Positions 13,100 through 25,545 of a DNA stretch of 64,000 nt are shown here, one piece after another. The stretch covers positions 932,501 to 996,500 of the forward strand of contig WPIO01000096.1 of assembly GCA_009760855.2 (NCBI GenBank), in the 5' to 3' direction. The translations under genes and the position numbers were made by a program. The notes under the pieces are model-generated. The model saw nothing but the letters and a program-made list of their open reading frames with translations, ran no database searches and had not been told where the DNA came from. This DNA comes from Cristatella mucedo. Taxonomy: Eukaryota; Bryozoa; Phylactolaemata; Cristatellidae. How positions within the stretch are numbered: the stretch's first letter is position 1; every line of letters begins with the position of its first letter.

Positions 13100-15415
13100 A
13101 CAAAGCATTGACATAGACGAGTTGCTAAAATCTGTTTGTGGTGCAGGTCTTCTTGATCTGCATTCAGACTCGACCGGCAGATACCCTCACTGATGCAATG
13201 AACATGACACTCAGAAGTGCTATTGACAAGCATGCTCTCGTTCATTCTATTCGTGTACAAAGTCGTGGAGATTACTTTCAATTTACAAAAAAACTCCTAA
13301 AGATGCTCCGGGTTAAGCGCAGGCTAGAACGTCGTTTCAAGAAATCGGGGTCTGATGCAAATCTAGTCAATTTCAAAGACTTCCTTCGAGTTTACACCCG
13401 GATGCTTAAAATAGCCGGGGTTCTTTTTTATCCGAAAGCTGAACTCCTGCCAGTCAGACCCTAAACGGATTTATAAGACAGTAAAACATTTACTGGCCTA
13501 TGCTAAGAGGTCTGACTCCCCAGATATTAAGGGCTCAGCCAAAAAGTTTTCAGCCTTATTTACTGAAAAAGATGTGCACATTTGTGCCTCCATAAAGCCC
13601 CCTCTGACTAAAGCAATCGTGGTATCACAGCCTGTGACCTTCCTTAAAAGGTTTTCAGAGGTTTCTGCATGCGATGTGGCTACCTTAACAAGGTCTAGCA
13701 AAAAGAGCTTATCTCCTAAAGACCCTATACCACCATCTCTGTGGTCTTCACTGGCAGATCAACTTAGCCCTGCCATAACTGATATTTGTAATGCTTCCTT
13801 GAGAAAATAGGTCGTCCCCAAGTCCTTCAAATCGGCAACCATTAGACCCATACTTAAAAATCCGGGATTAGATACAGAGGTCCCTGCAAACTATCGCCCA
13901 GTTTCCCTTCTTCCTTTCTTGTCAAAGATTCTTGACAGAATCTTTGCTAAGCAGCTGGTTAAACGTGGCAAAAAGAATGAAATGTCAGAAACATTTCAAT
14001 CGGGGTTCAAGTGGCAGCACTCCACTGGAACTGCTCTCATCCGTGTTAACAATGACATTCTACGTGGCAACGGCGACGGGAATGTCACTGCCCTAGCTCT
14101 GCTAGATCCGTCCTTAGGCTCCTTCGACATCATTGATCGCGATGTTCTGCTTAAATGATAAAATATATGATTAAATTAAATTAATGAATTAAATTTTTAA
14201 ATTAAATTAATTAAATTTTAAATTAAATTAATTAAATCAATTAAATTAATAAACGATTGAAAACAGCGGTCGGTCTGGCGGACGAGGCGCGTGACTGGGC
14301 GTGGTTTAAATCCTACTCGTCCGATCGCGTTCAATCCGTGTCGTGTGGGGGGTCAAGTCTCACACACGAGACGGGTCAACTGTGGAGTCCCTCAAGGGTC
14401 AGTACTCGGTCCCTTGCTGTTCTCCATTTATACTCAACCTCTGGTAAAAGTGATTAAGGCACATGGAATAGGATATCACTTCTATGCTGACGATGCTCAG
14501 CTGTATTTGTCATTCAAACCGTCGGAATCTGCTGCAGCAACTGAGAACTGAATGCTTGCCTTGCCGACATTTGGTGCTGGATATCGGACAACTTCTGGAA
14601 ATTAAATGACGAAAAAACCGAACTGCTGCTCATAAGACACCCTAAGCGTGTGGCTGGATAACAAGGTTTCGGTCTTCTAATAGGTGATGCTGATGTGCGA
14701 CCATTACCAAGTGCTCAAAATGTAGGTGTCGTTTTCGGCAGCTGCCTAAACTTTAGTTTCATTCAGAAGACTGCTTTTACAGCTAGCCATCGCGTCCAAT
14801 CCCTATCCAAGATTAGGAAGTGTCTCCCACAGTGGCTCGTAAAACATTTAACTAGCTCCTTAGTTCTGTCTCGGCTTGATTATTGTAATTCCCTTTTGGC
14901 TGGGGTACCAAAGAAAGCAAATAGGCCACTGCAGCTAACTATGAATACGACTGCAAGGCTAGCCTTCAAGTCCCAGAGGTTTGAACACGTGTCCCCTTTG
15001 CTAAAAGAGCTAGGATGGTGGCCGGTTAAGCAACGGATACAGAGCAAAGTGCTTACGCTGACCCACAAGACCCGCCACGGCTTGGCTCCATCGTACCTAG
15101 CTGGACTGCTGCACCAGTTTAAGCCCGTTCGCACCCTCAGGTCCTGTGTGGACAATAAATTAGCTGTTCCATTCCTCCGCTTAAAGACAGTTGGCGACAG
15201 AAGCTTTAGCTCTGCAGGTCCCAGACTGTGGAACTCGCTTCCACAATTCTTACGCAGCGACATCTACTCTCCAACTGCCGACTATGGCACATCCTTTTCA
15301 GCGGTCCTGAGCTGCTACTTCTATGCTACTCACTACCTTAACTGCTCTCCTGACTCTGCTATGCTTCCCACTTTCTCTTTGTTGCGTGAGACGAAGTCTG
15401 TTGGCTACCGAATGC
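13100..15415 (+). mobile_element. LINE-B, longest copy, with reverse transcriptase
   Basis: Order of parts: 13138-13464 linker after the endonuclease (HALVHSIRVQSRGDY..., basic helix); 13480-14158 RT fingers and palm with [18 protein letters not shown] and a decayed [12 protein letters not shown]; an AT-rich insertion at 14155-14255; 14296-14551 with [20 protein letters not shown] and [10 protein letters not shown], where the YADD catalytic motif is intact; 14600-15415 thumb and C-terminus (SRLDYCNSLLAGVPKKA...). Several stops and frame changes make it inactive. The endonuclease is missing. It lacks the usual family 3' tail and is joined instead to another sequence at 15425. Confidence 0.87.
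14155..14255. repeat. AT-rich (AATTAAATT)n insertion inside LINE-B RT
   Basis: About 100 bp of TTAAATTAAATTAA-type repeats splitting the RT frame between DVLLK and the next palm segment. Confidence 0.85.
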
Positions 15416-15424
15416 GTACTGAAA

Positions 15425-15512
15425 GGGCGCCAAACACCAACGTGGTATTTCGTGCGAATGCGGTTTTTCAAACGACTCCGTCTCGACCAATAAAGATGAA
15501 TTGAGAAGCATT
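15425..15512 (+). repeat. Direct repeat unit downstream of LINE-B
   Basis: GCCAAACACC...GCGAATGCGGTTTTTCAA...CAATAAAGATGAATTGAGAAGC, joined to the LINE-B C-terminus where its normal 3' UTR should continue. Confidence 0.75.
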
Positions 15513-15937
15513 GCTTAATTAGTCGTAAAGCTGAGGGAGCGAGATGCCTGCCGATTGTAGCCTCTTTGTGGGTTCGCTCGGAAGTGCTTTCTCATGAATT
15601 GCATTATGTTGCTGGACACAGTTTGTAAAAGTAAGTTCCACAACCTTTAAAATGCAGAGCAGAATATTCTTCAGTGAAATGTGTTTAGGAGAAAGAAACG
15701 GAACTAATTTCCGCAACGCACCCGAAGCATGTGGAGGCTATGAAGTAGATCTCGCTGTCACGAGCAGTCTGTGGATAAATCCAACAAGATATCTTTTTCA
15801 GTTTAAAGCTCATTCCGAATGTTTTTTACTTTAGGCAGTTCGGAAAAAATATGCCTTTATAATTACAGCATAGATACTTACCACCTAGAATTAGTAAAGC
15901 ATTCAAGCTACTTCATCTGTGGTCGAATAGCTTTGTT

Positions 15938-16303
15938 TTATTTAGGAGAAGAACGTAGCTGGTTGATGTAGCTTAAAATTTCTGTACTTGGCCTTGCCAA
16001 TGCAATCGGGGCTGGGTTCAGAAACATAGCCTGCGACGGAAGTCTCCTTTTCGCCAAATAATTGGCTAAAATTTCCAGCTCCTTGAACCGGAACGCAGAA
16101 CCGGAAAGTGCGACTAATCTGGAGAGAAACTTGAGCAAGTCACACTTTTTTTGTATGTCATCGCACCACATTGCGCATTGACAGGTTCTTACCCACAAAC
16201 TCTGTACAGATGCCGCTGCTGCTTTTAGCAAAGATCCTTCCGTCCTGGCGCCAGAGCTTTGTTTGCAGCCTCTACCTTCTTCTCGCGGTCTCGCCTCTCG
16301 CAC
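15938..16303 (-). CDS. Unrecognised minus-strand ORF, possible last exon of a nested gene
   Basis: A 121-codon open frame in a locally GC-rich stretch. The last 60 residues are mixed and hydrophobic-patterned like a folded protein and end ...NQLRSSPK, with the stop overlapping an AATAAA signal (TTTATT on the plus strand near 15937). Inside, on the minus strand, GTGG|GTAAGA and CTCTCCAG|ATTAG could bound an intron of about 74 nt. A second open minus frame (16225-16521) overlaps upstream. No family recognised; it could be chance or an old mobile-element piece. Confidence 0.25.
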   Translation of the reverse strand: MREARPREEGRGCKQSSGARTEGSLLKAAAASVQSLWVRTCQCAMWCDDIQKKCDLLKFLSRLVALSGSAFRFKELEILANYLAKRRLPSQAMFLNPAPIALARPSTEILSYINQLRSSPK

Positions 16304-16524
16304 GAGTCATCGCTGTTGTCAAGCGGGTCAGATGTGTCTACGGTGATGGCCACGGTCCCTACGTCAACGAAGAAGACGACAAGTACATGCCTGGTCATCG
16401 AGTTCAAACGCACGCGATTGGCAAAGCGCCAGACTTTAGAAGTCGTGAAAGAAGTGAAGGCAAAAGTGGGAGCCAAAGTAGTCGGTAGTAGCAGACCCCG
16501 GCACCTTATTCTTCTGAGCACCGC

Positions 16525-18975
<2,451 letters not shown>

Positions 18976-19071
18976 AGGTCAATAGGTCGAGCACGTGACA
19001 GGTCAATAGGTCGAGCACGTGGCAGGTCAATAGGTCGAGTGCGTGACAGGTCAATCGGTCGAGCACGTGAC
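18976..19071. repeat. 24-bp minisatellite, four copies
   Basis: Unit AGGTCAATAGGTCGAGCACG plus TGAC, exactly 24 bp, four times. Copies 1 and 2 hold two AGGTC half-sites two bases apart and a CACGTG E-box. Confidence 0.92.
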
Positions 19072-19453
19072 AAGCAAGGCAGAAACAGGGCATACAATTT
19101 GTAAGTGACCCGATGTTCTTAGATTGAAGGCTAATGATGTGGAGATATGTGAACATTAGCAGACAGGTTATGTTCCGGTACCGGTTGAAGACTTTTGGAT
19201 TCAGTAAAGGCCAGAAAATGAATTATACACATAAAGAGTAGACAATTAAAAGCGCTGAAATTGATTTACGTCTGATTTTCGATTTATTGTATTAAAAGAT
19301 TTTCACATCTTTAGACCTAGGTGCATACAATGTTTAGCAATCATGATAAAGAGAAAAAAGAAAACTGCCATGCGTTACAAAAATTATTTCTTGGCTAACC
19401 CGCTATCAAAAAGTGCTACTTTTTGTGCCTTAATCTTTCTATTCGTGGTACTA

Positions 19454-19495
19454 TGTAGATGTCCGGATGTAGATGTCCGGATGTAGATGTCCGGA
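19454..19495. repeat. 14-bp repeat, three perfect copies
   Basis: TGTAGATGTCCGGA three times in tandem, 250 bp before exon A1. Confidence 0.93.
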
Positions 19496-19746
19496 ACTTT
19501 TATCAGAAAACGGTGATAGTTTAGCTGTGATTGTTTAGCTCCCTGAGATATTCTGCGACTGCTTCCCACAATATTTCTAGAATATATCCTAATATGTGAC
19601 ATATAACTTCTTCACAAATTAATGGTCGGTTTTTCTCAGGGTTGAATAAGATAGCTTGAAGGACATCCTATACTGTCGTCAGTGTATTCTAATAGCTTCT
19701 AAACAAGATTGGAACTGGAATAAAAATGATCTGTTTTCATTTTTAG

Positions 19747-19965
19747 AATCACAGAGCGTTCTAATTATCGCCAGACGGCATGATATACGATTACTACCAG
19801 CATCCTCAGTTTTTAATCAAGACATGGAGATAAATATGGGCGTAACAATAGTCACCAATGAGACCTCAGTGATGGCGGCTGTCTCCTTTGATCCGATTGA
19901 CGAGTTCATCTACTGGACAGATTCGACACTTCGAACTGTCAATCGTTGTCGGCTAAACGGTTCAG
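19747..19965 (+). CDS. LRP6-like: LRP5/6-like gene, exon A1 (propeller A, blade 1)
   Basis: Encodes the first blade of a YWTD beta-propeller in an LDL-receptor-related protein, the ectodomain unit that binds ligands (Wnt and antagonists in LRP5/6). The read begins with LIIARRHDIR, matching the LLxARRxDIRRI opening of LRP5/6 propellers, and ends FIYWTD...LNGSG; YWTD is at 19911-19922. A TTTTAG acceptor precedes 19747. The exon starts with two bases completing a codon and ends with one, so both flanking introns are phase 1. It has 219 nt, 73 codons. The donor is CAG|GCGAGT, a GC donor at the position where sister exon B1 has a GT donor. Joining to exon A2 restores a GAT codon and keeps the frame. 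Family assignment rests on motif memory; LRP4 or another YWTD protein is the alternative. Confidence 0.85.
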
Positions 19966-20454
19966 GCGAGTTTTTCTTCCCGCTTTTACCAAAATATCAC
20001 GCAAAACCTTTTCCTAATCCTTATAAGTATACAACTTAGGGGAGAGGCACACTCTCGGACGACCCGTGGTCTCCGATTCGCCGGTTTGAGTTCTGCAGTT
20101 GGCCTCTTTGTTTATTGCCCGCTGAAGGAGGAAATTGGCTGGAAAAAGGGTCAGCTAAGGCTCTTCTGCCACTATTTAAACGAGGCTATTAACTCCTATA
20201 ACTTTTTTCTAGCAGAAGAAGCTCAAGTGACTAGGAAAAATATAACTTATAACTCTAAGCAGGACAGTGGATTGCATTTTCATTGCTTAGTTCACAACTA
20301 AGATGATTCGACTCAGATATTTTTTCCACGGAGCTCAGAAAGTCATCCATGACAGGGACACAGTGTCCTTAAAAATCTCACCCTTAATGCAGTAAATGGT
20401 GCTTAAAAGGCATACGAGAAAAATCAAATACGTTGCTGGTACCGGTGTGCTAAT

Positions 20455-20481
20455 TATGTATATATATATATATATATATAT
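20455..20481. repeat. Short (TA)n microsatellite
   Basis: About 12 TA units in the intron after exon A1. Confidence 0.9.
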
Positions 20482-21018
20482 GATTTATTATAATAATTAA
20501 ATTTAAGTTATATATTCAATAAGTAAATTTAAACGATCTCTTTTCTAGCGATCAAATAGGCTAAGCTTGAAAATCTTTTTTGCAACTGTACGGCCACAAA
20601 AATTGGATGCACTAGACAACTAGCCCCTTACAGATGCATTATAACAAAAAACATTACGCAGCTGCTTTCAGTAGAGGAAACAGTTGGCGATTTAAGAAAT
20701 TTCCTACTAATCTAATGCTAATGCTAATTTATAATTCTATAACTAGACTAAATTTCACTTTTGGTATCGTTGCAGTAAGCCGAGAGAATCATCAGAGGAT
20801 CGCATTCAGTGTCGCTTGGCAAAATAGCTCATGACTTTTCGACTAAACTTACCTTAAGAATAAAAATCAGCTTCCGTCCTGAGGTTTGTGCATTCCAGCT
20901 AGTTCGTGCAGAAATTAAAGATACTTTGCAGATAAAAAGTAGTGGTTAAATTGTCATGAACAGTTAAGAAATTGGTGAACCCTAACGACAGCTGATCTTT
21001 CTGATGATTCTCTCTCAT

Positions 21019-21219
<201 letters not shown>

Positions 21220-21695
21220 GGAATTTATTTATATTAAAGTCTATATTACGTAGCATTTTGTAGAGTTCATCCAGTAATAATTTTTGAAGATAATATATTA
21301 ATAACAATATATAAAATATTTGCTAAGCACCTATAGAGAAATTATTCTCACTCTAGGCACTATGTATCTGCTGTAAGAGGTGCTTGTCAATATGGCTGTT
21401 AACGACATGCAAAACATTAGTCAGCATGAGCCCAAAAAGAACAAATCGCACAGATCCAGCAAATACTGGGAAGAGCAGTTTTCGCTCCTTTTTTTAAATG
21501 TGGTCATGACATCTTTGACTAGCCACAGCAGCGCTTCAATCTTGTATTGGACACGTTTATTGTTTGCTCTTCGTTTTCTGCAAAGAGGCGATGCGAAGCT
21601 TATAACTCTGTGACTTAAGGTGCTCATGGATTAAACGTGGGTGACTTCCGGGTGGTTTGACGGAATGCCTAACGTAGTACTAATCCTTTCTCCAG

Positions 21696-21891
21696 ATCGG
21701 CGAGCGATCAGCAGCAACGTAAAGTCCGAGCCCCGAGGAGTTGCAGTGGACTCGCTCTCGCGGCATGTCTATTGGACTGACTCTGGCCTCGATCAGATTT
21801 TCGCCTCTCAGCTGGATGGCGCGTCGCTCAGAGTCGTCGTGCGGGAAAATCTTGATACACCAACTGCCATTGCGTTGGATGAGGAAACAAA
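21696..21891 (+). CDS. LRP6-like: LRP5/6-like gene, exon A2 (blades 2-3)
   Basis: Continues propeller A. The read contains GVAVD, HVYWTD (YWTD at 21770-21781), QLDG and PTAIALD, the standard order of a YWTD blade followed by the start of the next. The acceptor is TCTCCAG before 21696; the donor is ACAAA|GTAACA. The exon enters in phase 1 and leaves in phase 2. Its 196 nt equal the length of exon B2 exactly, with the same phases. Joining to A3 makes an AAG lysine codon and continues directly into SVFWSD. Confidence 0.87.
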
Positions 21892-22169
21892 GTAACAATT
21901 TTTACTGACTATCGCGACTTTCATCACAAGGTTTTCTCTGAGATCGAACGGAGTTCAATTTAAATAGTATTCATGCCAACCTAATTAGTATATGTCAGAT
22001 TTCGTAAAATGCTACGAAAACTGTTTCATTTGACTACCGTGCCGGCCGCCCAACCAGCCAGCGGTTGCAGGACATTTCCCCCCCGAACACTTCCCCCGGG
22101 GTAGGAAATTTCCCGATATGTTGATGAATGTACAACTAAGAATACATATAAATATAAATATATATATAT

Positions 22170-22348
22170 ATAGTGTATTTTTGCGTGCATAAGACGTATC
22201 TTATACAAAGTTTTACGTACCCCGCACCCAGGGTGCGTCTTTTATATGGCTGCGTCTTAAGTAAATATTATTTACACAAATCTTCAAAACCCGCCTCTTA
22301 TATACGGTTGCGTCTTATAATTAGGTGCGTCTTATATGCAGGAAAAGA
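22170..22348. repeat. Possible small inverted-repeat element (CGTCTTATA motif)
   Basis: The motif GCGTCTTATA or its complement occurs at least five times, inward-facing at the two ends (GCATAAGACG near 22188, GTGCGTCTTATATGCAGG at 22325). It resembles a mariner/pogo-type miniature element but the inverted repeats are imperfect. Confidence 0.35.
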
Positions 22349-22505
22349 TGGTACATGATCAAATAAAGTTCACGCTCTATTGAAATAAAATCAACTCACT
22401 ATAATTGAAAGGATGGATGGATTGAAAGACTGTTTTCTAATGGAGCGAGCGGCGGCAGCTGCAGTTGCGACTGCGGCGATAGGTTGCGGCGTCGGCGAGC
22501 CATGC

Positions 22506-22668
22506 GGTTAATAATAATAATAATAACGATGCACTTGATAAAGCGCCCTCAGAGAACTCAGTCTCTTTCTAGGCGCTTTACATTTGCTTCAAAGGGAAGC
22601 GCAATTGAATGGTGAGTAATATCATGCTTGATAAACATGAATAACATGGTTAGGGGTCACGTGCACTC
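22506..22668 (-). mobile_element. LINE-A 3' end nested in the TIR element
   Basis: A short, 5'-truncated copy: ATAATAATA tail, GCACTTGATAAAGCGCCCTC, hairpin, and GGTTAGGGGTCACGTGCAC. It lies inside 22063-23020, so it inserted there later or was captured. Confidence 0.83.
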
Positions 22669-22892
22669 GGCTCCCGCTCCTCGCTCTTTCCGACCCCGCC
22701 AGGCGCGTGTTCTTCCCCTCGAAAGTGGGCGCGCGCTACAGCGCTCCGCGCGTACCTGCAAATGAGTGCGAAGCCTTGGAGGTTTGTGGAGTATAACTCC
22801 ATCTCATGAGATCTCGTTACGCCTTAATAGGAGCTAATTAAAGCTCGCAATACGAGCAAGGGCGAATTTGTGCGGCGGAGGCGCAGCCAGCC

Positions 22893-22925
22893 CTAAACCC
22901 TAAATCCTAAACCCTAAACCCCAAA
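22893..22925. repeat. Telomere-like CCCTAAA repeats
   Basis: Five near-copies of CCCTAAA (one CCTAAAT, one CCCCAAA) inside the TIR element. Too short and internal to be a telomere. Confidence 0.7.
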
Positions 22926-23269
22926 CTGTATACCCCAGGGGGAATGTCCTACGCCAGGGTGGAAATGTCGAGGGAGAAATGTCCAGCGGGGAACGTCTGG
23001 AGGGGGGAAATGTCCGAACCCCAGCCAGCGTACTGTGGTGCTTGTTGAGAAAGGTCGCTGCTTTCACGTAGTGATATTACCAGATTTTCAATGGATAATT
23101 CCGAAATTAATTCAATCGAAAATTGCTAAAATGATGGCATACATAAATACCTTAAGCCTGATCATTTTCAATAACAACGGAAGGTACAGAAAGTCTACAG
23201 AAAGGCTCTTGCATAGTGGCTAAGGACTCGCATTTCACTGCTAACCTCTTGGGTTTAAGTCTTAAAAAT

Positions 23270-23420
23270 ATAAATAATTTGTCGAGCAGCCTAAGAGAAC
23301 TTAATCATTTTCGATGTGCTTCGCATGTGCTTCGCCACAGGGCTCGAGCCCATGACCTCGGCTTTAGACTTTATTCAGGGCTAGCGCCTTAAACTCTGGG
23401 CCCCAACCAGCGCAGCATCA
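23270..23420 (-). mobile_element. SINE-2, decayed copy
   Basis: Shares CACAGGGCTCGAGCCCATGA (B-box region) and a CCTAAGAGAACTTAATCATT tail with the 48.5 kb copy; the A-box side is degenerate. Confidence 0.6.
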
Positions 23421-23737
23421 AGCAATGCTTTATTGCCCTCTGCAAGTGGGAGCGACAGCATCTAAGGCTTTTCACAGTGAATCAAATGGGACAAGTTAAT
23501 CAGCTTGACTAGTCAGCTTTCAGCTGTCCGCTTTTATTCGCCGATCCGTTTAATTAATTCTGCAATTTACTAGCCAAATTAACGCACCGCAGCATGCAGT
23601 TGCAAAACTCTCTCCTGTAGAATCCGAGTTTCCTTCCCCTTGTCACGAGAAGACCCATTTGGTCTACTTAATGGTTCACATGGCCTAAAGAGTGGTGTCC
23701 ACTTCCTGTCATCTTGTCGTGTCATTGCATTTTCTAG

Positions 23738-24003
23738 GAGCGTCTTCTGGTCCGACTGCGGAGCACTGCCCCGCATTGAAAGAGTGTCTATGAACGGTAC
23801 GGCACGCTCTGTCGTCGTCACAACTGAAATTTGGTGTGCACGGAGCATGGCATTAGATCCCAAGACTAAACTTCTCTACTGGGCAGATAATAGCACGATC
23901 GAAGTCGTTGACTTCAATGGCAACGGCAGATCGAGACTTTTCAGTAGTGGAATCGCGGCATCTTCAGATCTGGCGATGTACATACAGGGCCTGGATATCC
24001 ATG
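23738..24003 (+). CDS. LRP6-like: LRP5/6-like gene, exon A3 (blades 3-5)
   Basis: Carries two propeller motifs: FWSD at 23745-23756, followed by PRIERVSMNGT, and YWAD at 23877-23888, followed by a ...DFNGNGRSRL blade end. PRIER after the third-blade motif is a hallmark of LRP5/6 propellers (PKIER in vertebrates). The acceptor is ATTTTCTAG; the donor is ATG|GTAAGT, close to consensus. Entry is phase 2, exit phase 1, 266 nt. The exon is followed within about 120 bp by the palindromic 16-bp satellite in the next intron. Several N-glycosylation sequons (NGT, NST) suit an extracellular protein. Confidence 0.9.
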
Positions 24004-24124
24004 GTAAGTACGCTGGCTTTTGCTGCTACTTATTTCTAAAACTGGGTCTAAACTGCTAGTTAAGGGCTTAGCAAGTGTGACTCGGAAAATGAAAAATCTA
24101 ACGCTCAAAATCGGCTCCGCCAGC

Positions 24125-24503
24125 GGATCATCAGATGATCTGATCATCAGATGATCTGATCATCAGATGATCTGAGCTGATCATCAGATGATCTGATCAT
24201 CAGATGATCTGATCATCAGATGATCTGATCATCAGATGATCAGATCATCTGATGATCTGAGCTGATCATCAGATGATCTGATCATCAGATGATCTGATCA
24301 TCAGATGATCTGATCATCAGATGATCTGATCACCAGATGATCTGATCATCTGATGATCTGAGCTGATCATCAGATGATCTGATCATCAGATGATCTGATC
24401 ATCAGATGATCTGAGCTGATGATCTGAGCTGATCATCAGATGATCTGATCATCAGATGATCTGATCATCAGATGATCTGAGCTGATCATCAGATGATCAT
24501 CTG
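24125..24503. repeat. Self-complementary 16-bp satellite
   Basis: About 20 copies of CTGATCATCAGATGAT, interrupted every three or four units by a GAGCTGATC spacer. Each unit contains the palindromes TGATCA and ATCATCAGATGAT-type arms, so the whole array can fold on itself. It begins about 120 bp after exon A3 and ends at a LINE-A copy. Confidence 0.93.
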
Positions 24504-24524
24504 TTGCATCCACCCAAAATCGGA

Positions 24525-25330
24525 CGGCGTCCCGTTCCAAAGTGACCTTTCACTGGATAACCGACTGAGCTCCACATCATGCCTACTTTCATTTATATAG
24601 CGTTTCTGAACTTCGGGCTTGTATAGACGTGGATACTACGTTCAAATTGGTCCATGAATTTGTGACATCCGTCCGGACTTCTGAAACTCGCTGCTTGCTG
24701 GTCTATCGGCGGGAATAAGCAGGGGCTTACAGTTGGTGCTAAACTCTGCAGCCAGGCTTGCCTGTTGTTAGCATTTCTGCGGCCACATCCCACTACTTCT
24801 CGCCGAGCTACACCGAGTTCCAGTCAAGCGGCACATCGACTTCAACATTTTGTCACTCACTTCAATCTTTTGCCCCAGCCTACCTATCAGATCAACTCTC
24901 TCACCAGGCAAAGCATCGTAACACTCGCTTGTCGGAATCTACTAATCTATTACTAACCTAAAATCCTTTGGAGACCGTGCCTTTAGTTCCTATGCTTCCA
25001 AAGCCTGGAGCACACGCCCAACTTGCGTCACGACATCATTTGACGACCACATTTTAAAAGAAACTAAAAGCGCATCTATTTATGACAGCATTTAGTGGGT
25101 AAATTTTATTCGTATTTAGTGTGCTTATGCGTGAGGACACTGTGCATGCTGCCACTTACGATGTGTGCATGCTGACCCTGTGCATGCCACCCCTAACCAT
25201 GTTATGCTTGTTTTTTATTTAGCTTGCTACCACTAGCCATTCGATCGTGCTTCCTTTACAGCAAATGCAAAGTGCCTAGAAAGAGATCGAGTTCTTTGAA
25301 GGCTTTATATCAGATGTATTACCAATATCA
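24525..25330 (+). mobile_element. LINE-A, 5'-truncated, decayed
   Basis: Begins with the CGTTCCAAAGTGACCTTT segment also seen at 38955, passes through a C-terminus with many frame breaks, and ends AAAGTGCCTAGAAAGAGATC with a poor tail. It directly adjoins the palindromic satellite. Confidence 0.75.
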
Positions 25331-25407
25331 TTATCAATGTTATTAATCTCAGCGACAGCATAGATAGCTCAGCTTGGGTTCGCGCCTGACCGCAGCTTCG
25401 CCCCTGC

Positions 25408-25545
25408 GGCTTCGATCTCGTCAGGCCACGACTTACCGTCAGTACCTCGAAGTCTTCCCTCCCTGGCATACAGGCATCAGCCCCCGGCGAAAAGGTGGCT
25501 TCGATACCGTCAGGCCACGACTTCCAGTCAGCCTCTAGAAGCCGC
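25408..25545. repeat. 45-bp direct duplication, 90 bp apart
   Basis: Two copies of GGCTTCGATCTCGTCAGGCC-type sequence (CTTCGATACCGTCAGGCCAC in the second), each followed by a GTCAG...CTCGAAG/CTAGAAG end, in a GC-rich stretch. Confidence 0.75.

Larger units (their letters stand above)
22063..23020. mobile_element. TIR DNA transposon, non-autonomous, MULE-like
   Basis: The left end GGTTGCAGGACATTTCCCCC and right end (reverse complement) GGTTCGGACATTTCCCCCC are terminal inverted repeats. A direct repeat CCAGCCAGC flanks both sides exactly (22054-22062, 23021-23029). More GGACATTTCC-type blocks lie inside the right end. There is no transposase frame. A 9-bp duplication suits Mutator-like elements, but the superfamily is inferred from that length only. 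LINE-A (22506-22668) is nested inside. Confidence 0.7.

Noticed and set aside
12935-15512. 88-bp direct repeats as LTRs of an LTR element
   Set aside because: No TG...CA ends, primer site or target duplication, and the interior is a non-LTR RT.
22893-22925. True telomere or chromosome end
   Set aside because: Only about 33 bp, internal, inside a transposon-like unit.
24125-24503. Regular repeats resembling a CRISPR array
   Set aside because: No unique spacers; units are contiguous and palindromic, in a eukaryotic intron.
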